Below, in pieces: positions 52,901-61,921 of a stretch of DNA of 64,000 nt. The position numbers and the translations under genes were made by a program. Below the pieces are notes generated by a model, which was not told where the DNA came from, searched no databases, and saw only the letters and a list, made by a program, of their open reading frames with translations. The stretch lies in contig JACEEZ010018337.1 of NCBI GenBank assembly GCA_016584305.1, forward strand, positions 1 to 64,000, given 5' to 3'. This DNA is from Chionoecetes opilio. Taxonomy: Eukaryota; Arthropoda; Malacostraca; Decapoda; Majidae. The first letter of the stretch is position 1. Every line of letters starts with the position of its first letter.

Positions 52901-53700
52901 CTGCTGCTGCTGCTACTACTTTGGCTTGGATTTCCGCCCTTTCCGTCAGCACTGGCAATTTCGCTGTCGTTTCACGTTCCCTGAAGGCCAGCTTGAGTCG
53001 AGTTCCGCGCTCGAACTGCTTCTCCAACTTCTTCGCTGTCACGAGGTCAATTCCAGCCATGGATGATGCCCCTCTGGCTTCTCTCTGACCTCCGTAGAAA
53101 ACTGCCTTGTCCTCCGTTCTTCACTCTGCCCTTTGGAGAGAGGAGGAGTGTGCGAGGTCGAAGATTTCTTGGAAGGTCTCCTTTGGAAATCTCCTCATCC
53201 ATACGATGTTTTCGGCCTGGCTTTTTTTTTTTTTCTTCTTAGGTCATTTACCCTTTACCAGCTTTGACGAGCTTCGTGCCGGCGTGTATTTAATGTAGTT
53301 TGTCGGAATCCTGCGCGCGACCAGCAGGGAGACCTTCATCCACCACCGCCTTCCTGCTCCCGGCTCGCCGTCTTTCGCCCATCTCCCGGTGGTGGTGGTA
53401 TAGCCGAAGGAGGAAACCTGCTCCTTCGATGGTTAGCCGGCTCTGGTAATTTTCATGATTGGACCTTGTCGATCGCCAAGTTACTAGCGTCTCTGTTTGC
53501 CATGTTGATAACTGAGGGAGAAAAAAGTGGAAATTTAGAAAAATCCTGAAATTTTGAGTCCACGTCACCTAAATGTTCACTTTGTCGGGACCTAAATATT
53601 ACTTAATTCACCCAAAATGTCAACGCAATACTGTTTTACTATGAGAGAACCGGAATAACACACCAGCGTGCAACATTTCAAAACTTTTGCATTTTGGGAC
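52901..53700 (-). other. 5' part of the decayed transposon
   Basis: Short - strand frames, including MANRDASNLAIDKVQS near 53,500 in one frame, may be the transposase N-terminus. A T/A run lies at 53,221-53,235. No conserved domain recognised. Confidence 0.35.
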
Positions 53701-53705
53701 ACCCT

Positions 53706-53880
53706 AGTGAACATAGAGAGAGAAGATCCATGTTGTCTAGTATGAACATAGAGAGAGAGGATCCATGTTGTCTAGTATGAACATAGAGAGAGAGGATCCA
53801 TGTTGTCTAGTATGAACATAGAGAGAGAAGATCCATGTTGTCTAGTATGAACAGAGAGAGAGAAGATCGATGTTGTCTGC
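53706..53880 (+). repeat. 35-bp tandem repeat (5 units)
   Basis: Unit GAACATAGAGAGAGAGGATC, CATGTTGTCTAGTAT. It starts directly at the transposon end and its first word is the presumed target duplicate GAACAT. Confidence 0.9.
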
Positions 53881-53994
53881 CAAGAAATAATGCTCTTAAA
53901 ATGTAGTGTTGTAAATCAAGCTATAATGTTCTTTATTGTCAAACTGCCAAGACCTCAATCCAGGGGCCAACTTTCTATTACTTGTTCCTTAGCA

Positions 53995-54107
53995 AACCTT
54001 CCTGGGGATGAAAGGTGGATGTAGGTAGTGTTAAGTAACAGGAACTACCACGTGTAGGTCTCCCAGCCTCTTGTAGCTTCCTTATGTTCTTATGTTCTTA
54101 TGTTGCA
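53995..54107 (+). mobile_element. CR1-like LINE 3' end with octamer tail
   Basis: TGGGGATGAAAGGTGGATG through CTCCCAGCCTCTTGTAGC, ending in TTATGTTCTTATGTTCTTATG, a short 8-bp-repeat tail as in CR1 elements. The tail supplies the pyrimidines before the acceptor at 54,108. Confidence 0.75.
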
Positions 54108-54108
54108 G

Positions 54109-54174
54109 GGCGCGGAGGATGGCGAGGAGCAGGACGCCATCAGGCCGAGGAGGAACAAGCCGGGCAAGAGATGA
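54109..54174 (+). CDS. Candidate terminal exon, unknown gene
   Basis: After TTATGTTGCAG the frame reads GAEDGEEQDAIRPRRNKPGK then R and TGA at 54,172. The peptide has an acidic then basic tail, common at C-termini of many proteins, so identity is open. High GC compared with its surroundings and a clean stop favour a real exon. Its acceptor abuts a LINE tail. Confidence 0.35.
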   Translation, partial: GAEDGEEQDAIRPRRNKPGKR

Positions 54175-54224
54175 GTGTTGACCGCTGGGGTGTTGAGACT
54201 GATAGGTAATTGCAGGGATGTTAG

Positions 54225-56640
54225 TAGTTCAGTTCAGTTCAGTTGTGGGTCGGGAGTCTGGCCTTTTTCAACGGCCCTCCCTGACGTGTTTCTTCTTGCT
54301 GTCTGGGTCTTTACTTAGTTGTCTTCTCTTATTCTTTCTATAGTTTCTTTCTTTTTCTTTCTTCTTATTTTCTCTGGTCATCAAACACTGTTGATTGTTC
54401 TTTTTGCTTCTTGCACATTCCCCTCATCCACACAAATGTCCCCCCACTATAGCCTCTTTCCTCCTCTAGGTAAGGTTTGTGTAGCCCTTCCCCTCTAGGT
54501 AAGGTGGTTGTAGCCTCTTCCTCCTCTAGGTAAGGTTGTTGTAGCCTTCCTTCTCCTCTAGGTAAGGTTGTTGGCCTCTTCCTCCTCTGGTAAGGTGGTT
54601 TAGCTCTTCCTCCTCTAGGTCAGGTGATTGTAGCCTCTTCCTCACTCTAGTAAGGTGGTTGTAGCCCTCTTCCTTCCTCTAGTAGGGGTTTGTAGCCTTC
54701 TTCCTCCCTCTGGGTAAGTTGTTGTAGCCTCTTACTCCTCTAGGTAAGGTTGTTGTAGCCCCTCTTCCCCTCTAGTTATTGTTGTAGCCTCTTCTCCTCG
54801 GTAAGGTGGTTGTAAGCCTCTTCCTCCTCTAGGTAAGGTGGGTTGTAGCCTCTTCCTCCGCTAGGTACGGGTTGTTGTAGCCTCTTCCTCCTCTAGGTAA
54901 GGTTTTGTAGCCTCTTCTCCTCTAGGTAATGTTTGTTTGTAGGCCTCTTCCTCCTCTAGGAAGGGTTGTTGTAGCCTCTTCCTCCTCTAGGTAAGGTGGT
55001 TGTAGCCTCCTCCTCCTCTAGGTAAGGTGGTTGTAGCCTCTTCCTCCCTCTAGGTGAGGTTGTTGTGCCTCTTTCTCCTCTAGGTAAGGTTGTAGCCTCT
55101 GTCCTCCTCTAGGTAGGTTTGTTGTAGACTCTTCCTCCTCTCGGTAAGGTTGTTGTAGGGCCTCTTCCTATCCTCCTCTAGGTAAGGTTTGTTGTAGGCC
55201 TCGTCCTCCTCTAGGTAAGGTTGTTGTAGCCGCCTCTTCCTCCTCTAGGTAAGGTGGTTGTAGCCTCTTCCTCCTCTAGGTAAGGTTGTTGTAGCCTCTG
55301 CCTCCTCTAGGTTAGGTTGTTGTAGCCTCTTCCTCTAGGTAAGTTTGTTGTAGCCTCTTCCTCCTCTAGGTTAAGTTTTGTTGTAGCCTCTTCCTCCTCT
55401 AGGTAAGGTTGTTGTACCTCTTCCTCCTCTAGGTAAGGTTTGTTGTAGCCTCTTCCTCCTCTAGGTAAGGTTGTTTTAGCCCTTCCTCCTCTAGGTAAGG
55501 TTTGTTTGTAGCCTCTTCCTCTCTAGGTAAGTGGTTGTAGCCTCTCCTCCTCTAGGTAAGGTTGTTGTAGCCTCTTCCTTCCTCCTGTGGTAAGGTGGGT
55601 GTAGCCTCTTCCTCCTCTAGGTAAGGTTGTTGTAGCCTCTTCCTCCTCTGGTAGGTGTTGTAGGCCTCTTCCTCCTCTAGGTAAGGTTGTTGTAGCCTCT
55701 TCCCTCCCCTAGGTAAGGTTGTTGTAGCCTCTTCTCCGTCTAGGTTAAGGTGTTTAGCCTCTTCCTCCTCTAGGTAAGGTTGTTGTAGCCTCTTCCCTCC
55801 TCTAGGTAAAGGTGGTTGTAGCCTCTTCCTCTAGGTAAGGAGGTGGTTGTAGCCTCTTCCTCCCCTCTAGGTAACGTGGTTTTTAGCCTTTACCTCCTCT
55901 AGGTCCGGTTGGTTGTAGCCTCTTCCTCCTCTAGGTAGGTGGTTGTAGCCCTCTTCCTCACTCTAGGTAAGGTGTTCGTAGCCCTTCTTCCTCCTCTAGG
56001 TAAGGTTGTTGTAGCCTTCTTACTCCTCTAGTAAGGTTGTAGCCTCTTCCCTCCTCTAGTAAGGTGGTTGAGCCTCTTCTCCTCTAGGTAGGTTGTTGTA
56101 GCCTCTTCCTCTCTATGTAAGGTTTGTTTGTAGCCTCTTCCTCCTCTAGGTAAGGTGTTGTGCCTCTTCCTCCTCTAGGTAAGGTGGTTGTAGCTCTTCC
56201 TCCTCTAAGTAAGGTGGTTTTGTAGCCCTCTTCCTCCTCTAGGTTAAGTGTGGTTTGTGCCTCTTCCCTCCTCTAGGTAGGTTGTTTGTAGCCTCTTCCT
56301 CCTCTATGTAAGGTTTGTTGTAGCCTCTTCCTCCTTCTAGGTAAAAGGTGGTTGTAGCCTCTTCCTCCTCTAGGTAAGGTTTTTTGTAGCCTCTTCCTCC
56401 CTCTAGGTAAGGTTGTTGTAGCCTCTTCCTCCTCTAGGTAAGGGTGGTTTGAAGCCTCTTCCCTCCTCTTGGTAAGGTGGTTGTAGCCTCTTCCTCCTCT
56501 AGGTAAGGTGGTTGTAGCCTCTTCCTCCTCTAGGTAAGGTTGTTGTAGCCTCTTCCTCCTCTAGGTAAGGTGGTTGTAGCCTCACACTTTCTTTCATTAC
56601 TGTAGGCTGGGCACCATAACAGAAAATGTTTTAAGTCCTG
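54225..56640 (+). mobile_element. Array-bearing dispersed element, copy 4
   Basis: Same left flank (CAGTTCAGTTGTGGGTCGGG, CCTCCCTGACGTGTTTC) and right flank (CACACTTTCTTTCATTAC, TGTAGGCTGGGCACC) as copies 2 and 3. It contains the longest 31-bp array. Confidence 0.75.
54450..56585 (+). repeat. 31-bp minisatellite, array 4 (~68 units)
   Basis: Same unit as at 24,496 but nearly every unit has one or more single-base insertions or losses, in strong contrast to array 2. Confidence 0.93.
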
Positions 56641-56950
56641 CTTTAGTAGAGAAGTGCTTTGTATATGATGAATGAACAAGTAATTATCTGAAAGTTACAA
56701 ATGTCTATTCCTATCCCATGTATTTTAATGGCATAATAGTAATAATAGTAGCATAATAGTAAGTAATAGTAATAGTCATAGCATAATAGTAAGAGATTAT
56801 TGTAATGGATGAAAAAATTGTCAGGCTTCGTTAATAATAATTGAGGGAGTTTTAGGAAATACAATAATTCTTTAGGCCATTCAGGAGGTCAATTTGGTAC
56901 ATACATTATATAATTCTTTACGTAGTCACACATGCAGTCCACACACCCTT
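56641..56950. other. AT-rich spacer
   Basis: A few TAATAGTAATAG repeats at 56,740-56,800. No gene recognised. Confidence 0.4.
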
Positions 56951-56952
56951 TC

Positions 56953-57237
56953 ATAAGAACATAAGGAAGCTACAAGAGGCCGTGAGACCTACACGTGGTA
57001 GTTCCTGTTACTTAACACTACCTACATCCACCTTTCATCCCCATCCATAACACTGTCCAGCCTCCTTTTAAAGCTCCCTAATGACTCCACACTACCCCCG
57101 GGTTTACTGAGTCCATGCCAGTCATTCAACCATCCTATTTGTGAACCAGTTTCCTCCCTATTTCCTTTTAAATCTAGGCTTTTCCAGCTTGACTCCGTGA
57201 CTTCTTGTTCTGCCTGTACTGTGCTTTCACTGTGCAT
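56953..57237 (-). pseudogene. CR1-like LINE ORF2, C-terminal end and 3' UTR
   Basis: The best-preserved copy of this family in the window. The - strand reads SWKSLDLKGNREETGSQIG, WLNDWHGLSKPGGSVES and LGSFKRRLDSVMDGDERWM before a stop at 57,022. The pattern N-x-V-V-N-D-W-x-x-L-P-x-x-V-V-x-A-x-S-x-x-x-F-K-x-x-L-D is the usual end of CR1/L2-type reverse-transcriptase proteins. The 3' UTR follows to AACATAAGGAAGC at 56,957. Only the 3' end is present, as for most LINE insertions. Confidence 0.75.
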
Positions 57238-57392
57238 CCTTGCCGTATGAATGTAGAGTCGCCTTTACTTTGCAGGGAGTGAAGAAGGGCAGGTTTCCAA
57301 GGCTGCATGAGACAGCCTTAGTCATGCAATGTACCTACTGACGCAGGAACTTGTGACCTTGCTACAAGGTCATATCTCTTCCTGTCCCTTTA

Positions 57393-57682
57393 ACTTTAAC
57401 CTCTTCACGCACAGATCTTTCCTTGGCTATAAAAAATTGTGGGTTTTGTTAGCCTAATAAGAACGTAAGACGAACATAATAAGGAAGCTCAAGAGGCCGC
57501 AGGCCTACACGTGGTGTTCCTGTAAATTAACGAAAAGTAACTGATCTACCAAAGTAGTTAGTGGACAATGATACTTAACAGGTCATATCTATGACCTAAT
57601 TGGCTCATATATTAAATAAAAAAAAACATCTAATTGCTGCCAAATTACAATGGAATTACGTCTGGGTCGTGAAGGGGTTAAG
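57393..57682 (-). mobile_element. TTAA-type MITE with a CR1 tail inside
   Basis: TTAACCTCTTCACGCACAGA at the left and GTCGTGAAGGGGTTAA at the right. After TTTGTTAGCCTAA a CR1 3' end (ATAAGGAAGCTCAAGAGGCC to TGGTGTTCCTGTAA) is inserted at 57,456-57,526. Confidence 0.7.
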
Positions 57683-57718
57683 GTTGAGTATTTGGCTGTG
57701 TGTTTTGGTTGTAGTTTG

Positions 57719-57933
57719 GGTTGGATTGGAAGGAGCTGAGTACAGTGGTGAGAGTGGAGGGATGGGAGGTGGTTTGGGCACTTGAAGAGGAAAGGTGTGT
57801 GAGCATTGGGGAGACTGTTAAATGGAAGTTCCAGGTCGCTGTCCCACCGGGCAGGCCAGGTAAGACATTGGGCAGTGTGTTGAAGAAGGATCTGGCAGCA
57901 TTGGCCATTGAAGAATTTGACGCCAATGGATAG
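57719..57933 (+). CDS. Candidate exon, unknown protein
   Basis: After a T-rich tract and TTTTGGTTGTAG the frame reads FGLDWKELSTVVRVEGWEVV, WALEEERCVSIGETVKWKFQ, VAVPPGRP. A perfect donor, CCAG then GTAAGA, ends it at 57,860. Alternatively it continues GKTLGSVLKKDLAALAIEEF to a stop at 57,933. Amino-acid composition looks protein-like, with several Trp and balanced charges, unlike the repeat-derived frames around. I do not recognise the family. Confidence 0.35.
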
Positions 57934-58235
57934 AGATTAGTTGGAAGCGTATCAAGGCCGTCTGACTTCATGACAAAATTATGGATAACTGAACATTAAC
58001 AGAAGTAAATAATAAGGTGTTTTTGGGTGGTGTGGGATCCTGGAGCAGCAGCTGCAAGCATCCATCAGGACTTGGTGTACCTGCATACCTTATTACCTCA
58101 TTTATTACAGAACTTGTATAGTTAACTTCCTGTATATATATATACTATATATATATATACATACATACTACTTAACTCGATCACTCAACTCACATTACTT
58201 ATTTGTTGCTGCCTGCACTTACTTGCCTTGGGGGC
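57934..58235. other. Spacer with short TA run
   Basis: (TA)n at 58,132-58,160 and CATACATAC. Nothing else seen. Confidence 0.4.
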
Positions 58236-58415
58236 CTCTCTCTCTCTCTCTCTCCCTCTCGTCTCGTATCAGTTCTCGTCTCTCTTCTCTCTCTCTCTCT
58301 CTCTCTCTCTCGTTCAATATGTCCCTCAATATCAATAATTCGCTCTTCTCTCGTCTCATCTCTCACTCTCTTCTCGTCTCTCTCTCTTCTCTCTCTCATA
58401 TGTTCTCAATATCAA

Positions 58416-58460
<45 letters not shown>

Positions 58461-58525
58461 TCGTCTCTCTCTCTCTCTCTCTCTCTCCTCTCTCATCTCT
58501 CTCCTCATATGTCGCAATATCAATA

Positions 58526-58586
<61 letters not shown>

Positions 58587-58830
58587 TCCTCTCTCTCTCT
58601 CAATCTCTCAATATTCTCGCTCTCTCTCTCTCTCATCTCTCCATATTCTCGCTCTCTCTCTCTCTCCATCTCTCATAGTCTCGCTCTCTCTCTCTCTCAT
58701 CTCGTCATCTCTCTCTCTCTCTCACTCTCTCTTTCTCCTCATCTCTCTCCTCTCCTCTCCCATCTCTCCTCTCTCTCTCTTCTCTCTCTCTCTCTCATCT
58801 CTCTCTCGCTCTCTCAACTCTCTCACAATT
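58236..58830. repeat. CT-rich microsatellite
   Basis: (CT)n with TCAATAT and CTCGTCTC interruptions. Complementary in character to the array at 9,437-9,735. Confidence 0.95.
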
Positions 58831-59165
58831 TTCAACAAAGTCGGCAAAGTTTTATTCTTACCTTTTCTTCTTTCATTTATCTTAACTATTCCTCCTCCTC
58901 CTCTCCTCCTCCTCCTCTACCCTCGCATCACGCCCTTTAAAGTGGTCCCTTTTAAATGAGGCGCTGTCCTTTATATATGCTAGTAAAAATCTTGCAACGC
59001 ACACTCATGTGCCACAATTTACTGTTTGAGGGACATTTTGGCTTTGAAATGGGAAAAAAGCAATTAATTTATCTTCAATATTTATGTTGTGTGTGTGTGT
59101 GTGTGACAGGGAAACTCTGATGCAACAAGGCCGTTATCATTTCCATCTAAGAACTTTTATCTGTT
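58831..59165. other. Spacer with CCT run and TG repeat
   Basis: (CCT)n at 58,888-58,920 and (TG)n at 59,090-59,104. No gene recognised. Confidence 0.4.
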
Positions 59166-59169
59166 TATT

Positions 59170-59810
59170 CTGGCAACTCATTGGTAGCCACGATTACTGA
59201 GGTCACAAGAAGAGAGAAGGCGGAAGAGTTGACCTTGAAAAGTGCCAATGCATGAGAAATAGACCGAAAACCTCATGCCTAGCTTTGACTCTAGTATCCC
59301 AGCAGGTGAAATAACCCTGCCAAGAGTGGAACTAGCCTGTTAGCTAAGCAGACCAAAGTGTAGGGGACCTATAACAGCTTATTAGCGAGAAGGTCCACAA
59401 GAAGAAGAAGAGGAAGAGTTGACGTTTGAAAAGTGCAATGCCTGAGAAAATGACCGAAACTCTGTCTAGAGGCTTGCCTCTGTGTCCCAGCAGGTGAGAC
59501 ATAACCCTGGCCAGAGTTGACCAGCTGTGGTTAGCTAAGGCAGACCAAGCGTTAGGGGACATAAATAGACTTATAAGCGACGACGGCCCTACAAGAATAA
59601 GAGGAAACTTGAACCTTGAAAGTGCAATGCATGAATAAATGACCGAAAACTCATAGTCCTAGGCTTGACTTTAGTGTCCCAGCAGTGACATAACCCTGGC
59701 CAAGTGGACCAGCCTGTTTAGCTAAGCAGACCAAGCTGTAGGGACCTATAAAGCCATATTATAGCGATTAAAAGCCACGAGAGAAGAAGAGAAACTTGAC
59801 CTTGAAAACC
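59170..59810 (+). repeat. ~190-bp tandem repeat (~3.3 units)
   Basis: Unit: AGTTGACCTTGAAAAGTGC, AATGCATGAGAAA, ATGCCTAGCTTTGACT, GTATCCCAGCAGGTGA, CATAACCCTGGCCAGAG, CCTGTTAGCTAAGCAGACC, GGGGACCTATAA, AAGAAGAAG. Diverged between units. Inverted copy at 12,165-12,470. Confidence 0.8.
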
Positions 59811-60255
59811 TCAGCTGTTTTTTTGGCTGCCAGTACTTGTCTTGGGTTTAGTATTTGTTTGTTTGTTTGTCTCTGGCCCTCTATAAGTGATATTTAAAGC
59901 CCTTACACGTGCTGCCTGGAATACATAACGTGCTGTGCTGTACTGATATAGTGATCAGTGACTTTGCGACCGTGAAAAACTATAGATGAGGACGAAATAA
60001 GACATTTATAGACCAGTGGCTTTCTCTTCTTCTTCTTCTTCTTGTTGTTGTGAGCCATCAGCTGTTTGGCTTCGCCGCACATGTGGTACTTGTGTGTTGG
60101 TTAGTGGCCCTTTAAACGTGTTATTAGTGCTATTATAAGCCCTACACGTGCTGCCTGGAATATATAACGCTCTGTGCTATACTGAGGACATTAACAGTGA
60201 CTTTGAGACCCTGAAAACCTGTAGATCAGGACGAAATAAGGCATTATAGCCCACG
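59811..60255 (+). repeat. ~235-bp direct duplication
   Basis: CAGCTGTTTTTTTGGCTGCC, CTACACGTGCTGCCTGGAAT, ATAACG, CTGTGCTATACTGA, GACGAAATAAG occur twice, at 59,811 and 60,058, separated by a (CTT)n run at 60,025. Confidence 0.75.
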
Positions 60256-60445
60256 GCCCCTGAGACGTATACAATACAAATTGAATACAGTGCCCCTAGT
60301 GAAGCTCCTGAGTGCCCCTGAGCCCCCTGACACCCTGACCCCTACAGTGCCCCTAGTGAAGCCCCCTGAGTGCCCCTGAGACCTACACAGTGCCCCTAGT
60401 GAAGCCCCCGTGTCCCTGCATAACCCCTAGAGGTCACGGGTCAGC
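60256..60445 (+). repeat. GTGCCCCTAGTGAAGCCCC repeat
   Basis: Three units of AGTGCCCCTAGTGAAGC with CCCTGAG, at 60,290, 60,346 and 60,389. Inverted relatives at 10,755-10,860. Confidence 0.7.
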
Positions 60446-60499
60446 TTACTTTACTTACTTACTTACTTGGTTTACTTGGTTAGATTTAGAGGGTCTTCC

Positions 60500-61921
60500 T
60501 CACAGCTGTGGTGGTCCACCGCTGCTGCCAGTCCGAGAGTCTACTTTCAGGAGAGCCATCTGGTCTGGCACAGAGTTTGAAGCTGCCCTGCAACAAGCCG
60601 TGTAGCCTGGTACGGGAGGCTCATCTGGCAGTGTTTGCAGGAAGTTGTCCAGTTCTTTTTTAAATCTGGTGACTGAGCAGCCTGTGGTGTCTCTGACGTA
60701 TTTAGGGAGTACGTTAAAGAGTCTAGGGCCACTGTGTGAAAGACTGGAGGCAAGGAGACTCTTGATTCTCCCTGGGGTTGTAGAAGAGAGAGCCCTTCTT
60801 TCGCATGAGCGACCGGTGCGCTCACTTGTCTTTGCCTTCAGTAGATTGGGGGTGGGATCAGGCACTTGCTTCTCCAATATCTTCCACACATATATGGTCC
60901 CGTATCTCTCTCTCCTTCTCTGTTGGGAGTATAGCCCCAGCTTTTGCAGTCGCTGCCAGTAGTTTAGGCCTTTCATGCCTTTTATTGTCCTGGTGAAGGC
61001 CCTCTGTACTGACTCAAGCTCCTGTATGTCACCCTTTTTGTGGGGTGACCAGAGCTGGCTGCAGTAATCGAGTACTGGCTGTACAAGGGCTTTCCATAGT
61101 GTCAGCATGACTTCTTGTTCCCTTGACTTGAAGGTTCGGTGGACCCAGCCGACCATCCGCCTGGCTTTGCTGGCTGTTTCCTTGATGTGCTGCTGGAAGA
61201 TGGCGTCGTCGTTCATGTGCACACCAAGACACTTGACGACATGACTTGCTGAGATTTCTTGCTGTCCCCCTGTATATATGTTGGTGGAGTCTTTTAACTC
61301 AATATTAGGTCCTAGTCTCAGTAATTCAAATTTCTCCTCATTAAATTTCATATTATTACTTTCGGCCCATTTGAAAATCTCCTGTATGTTTGCCTGCAGT
61401 TGTAAAGCGTCGCTTTCCTCACTAATCCTGTGGCTGATGGTGGTATCATCGGCAAAGGATGACAGAAAGGAGCCGTTGACCACTTCCTCGATGTCAGCCA
61501 TCAGGACCAGGAAGAGCACAGGGCCGAGGACTGAGCCCTGGGGGACACCACTGGCGACTTCTTCTTGCTGCGATTTGTAGCCATCAACAGCGACTGCCTG
61601 TTTCCTGTGTGTAAGGAAGCTGTGCAACCACACACCCAGCTTCCCTGTTATTCCCATGGCCTTCATCTTGTGAAGGAGGATGGCGTGATCAACTCGATCG
61701 AAGGCCTTGGCAAAATCCAGGTACACGACGTCCACATTTTCTCCTTCAGCAAGTCCTTGGAGCAGCCACTCATAGTGGGCCAGCAGGTTGGAGAGACACG
61801 ACCTTCCTTTGTGAAAGCCATGCTGGGAACTGCTCATGAGGTCATTGTCTTCCAAGTAGGAGATGATTGCATCCCTAATTACTTTCTCAAATATTTTTAC
61901 CATGTGGGAGGTGAGGGCCAC
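60500..61921 (-). CDS. LINE reverse transcriptase
   Basis: 473 residues in one frame. The start is ALTSHMVKIFEKVIRD, the usual beginning of the reverse-transcriptase fingers (family: Y-R-P-[IV]-x-L-T-S-x-x-x-K). The codons for NYRPV lie just upstream in this frame. Motifs: QHGFHKGRSCLSNLL (33-47), VVYLDFAKAFDRVDH (65-79, first catalytic Asp), SGVPQGSVLGP (124-134), SSFADDTTI (154-162, catalytic Asp pair), ESNNMKFNEEKFELL, KCLGVHMNDD. The C-terminal third contains the thumb region (SVQRAFTRTIKG, RRERYGTIYVWKI) and ends TGSSGGPPQL. The enzyme copies LINE RNA into DNA at the target nick. All core residues are present, so it could be active if its upstream frame were continuous. The true start is internal to one polyprotein and not a separate ATG. 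Confidence 0.92.
   Translation of the reverse strand: MALTSHMVKIFEKVIRDAIISYLEDNDLMSSSQHGFHKGRSCLSNLLAHYEWLLQGLAEGENVDVVYLDFAKAFDRVDHAILLHKMKAMGITGKLGVWLHSFLTHRKQAVAVDGYKSQQEEVASGVPQGSVLGPVLFLVLMADIEEVVNGSFLSSFADDTTISHRISEESDALQLQANIQEIFKWAESNNMKFNEEKFELLRLGPNIELKDSTNIYTGGQQEISASHVVKCLGVHMNDDAIFQQHIKETASKARRMVGWVHRTFKSREQEVMLTLWKALVQPVLDYCSQLWSPHKKGDIQELESVQRAFTRTIKGMKGLNYWQRLQKLGLYSQQRRRERYGTIYVWKILEKQVPDPTPNLLKAKTSERTGRSCERRALSSTTPGRIKSLLASSLSHSGPRLFNVLPKYVRDTTGCSVTRFKKELDNFLQTLPDEPPVPGYTACCRAASNSVPDQMALLKVDSRTGSSGGPPQL

Larger units (their letters stand above)
50181..53705 (-). mobile_element. Decayed DNA transposon with AGGGTGTCC ends
   Basis: Left end AGGGTGTCCAAGAATCATAG, right end the inverse of AGGGTGTCCCAAAATGC, with AT-rich subterminal sequence on both sides. 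Between them the - strand carries pieces of a large transposase-like protein. The flanking GAACAT on both sides may be part of a target duplication. Superfamily not assigned. Confidence 0.75.
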
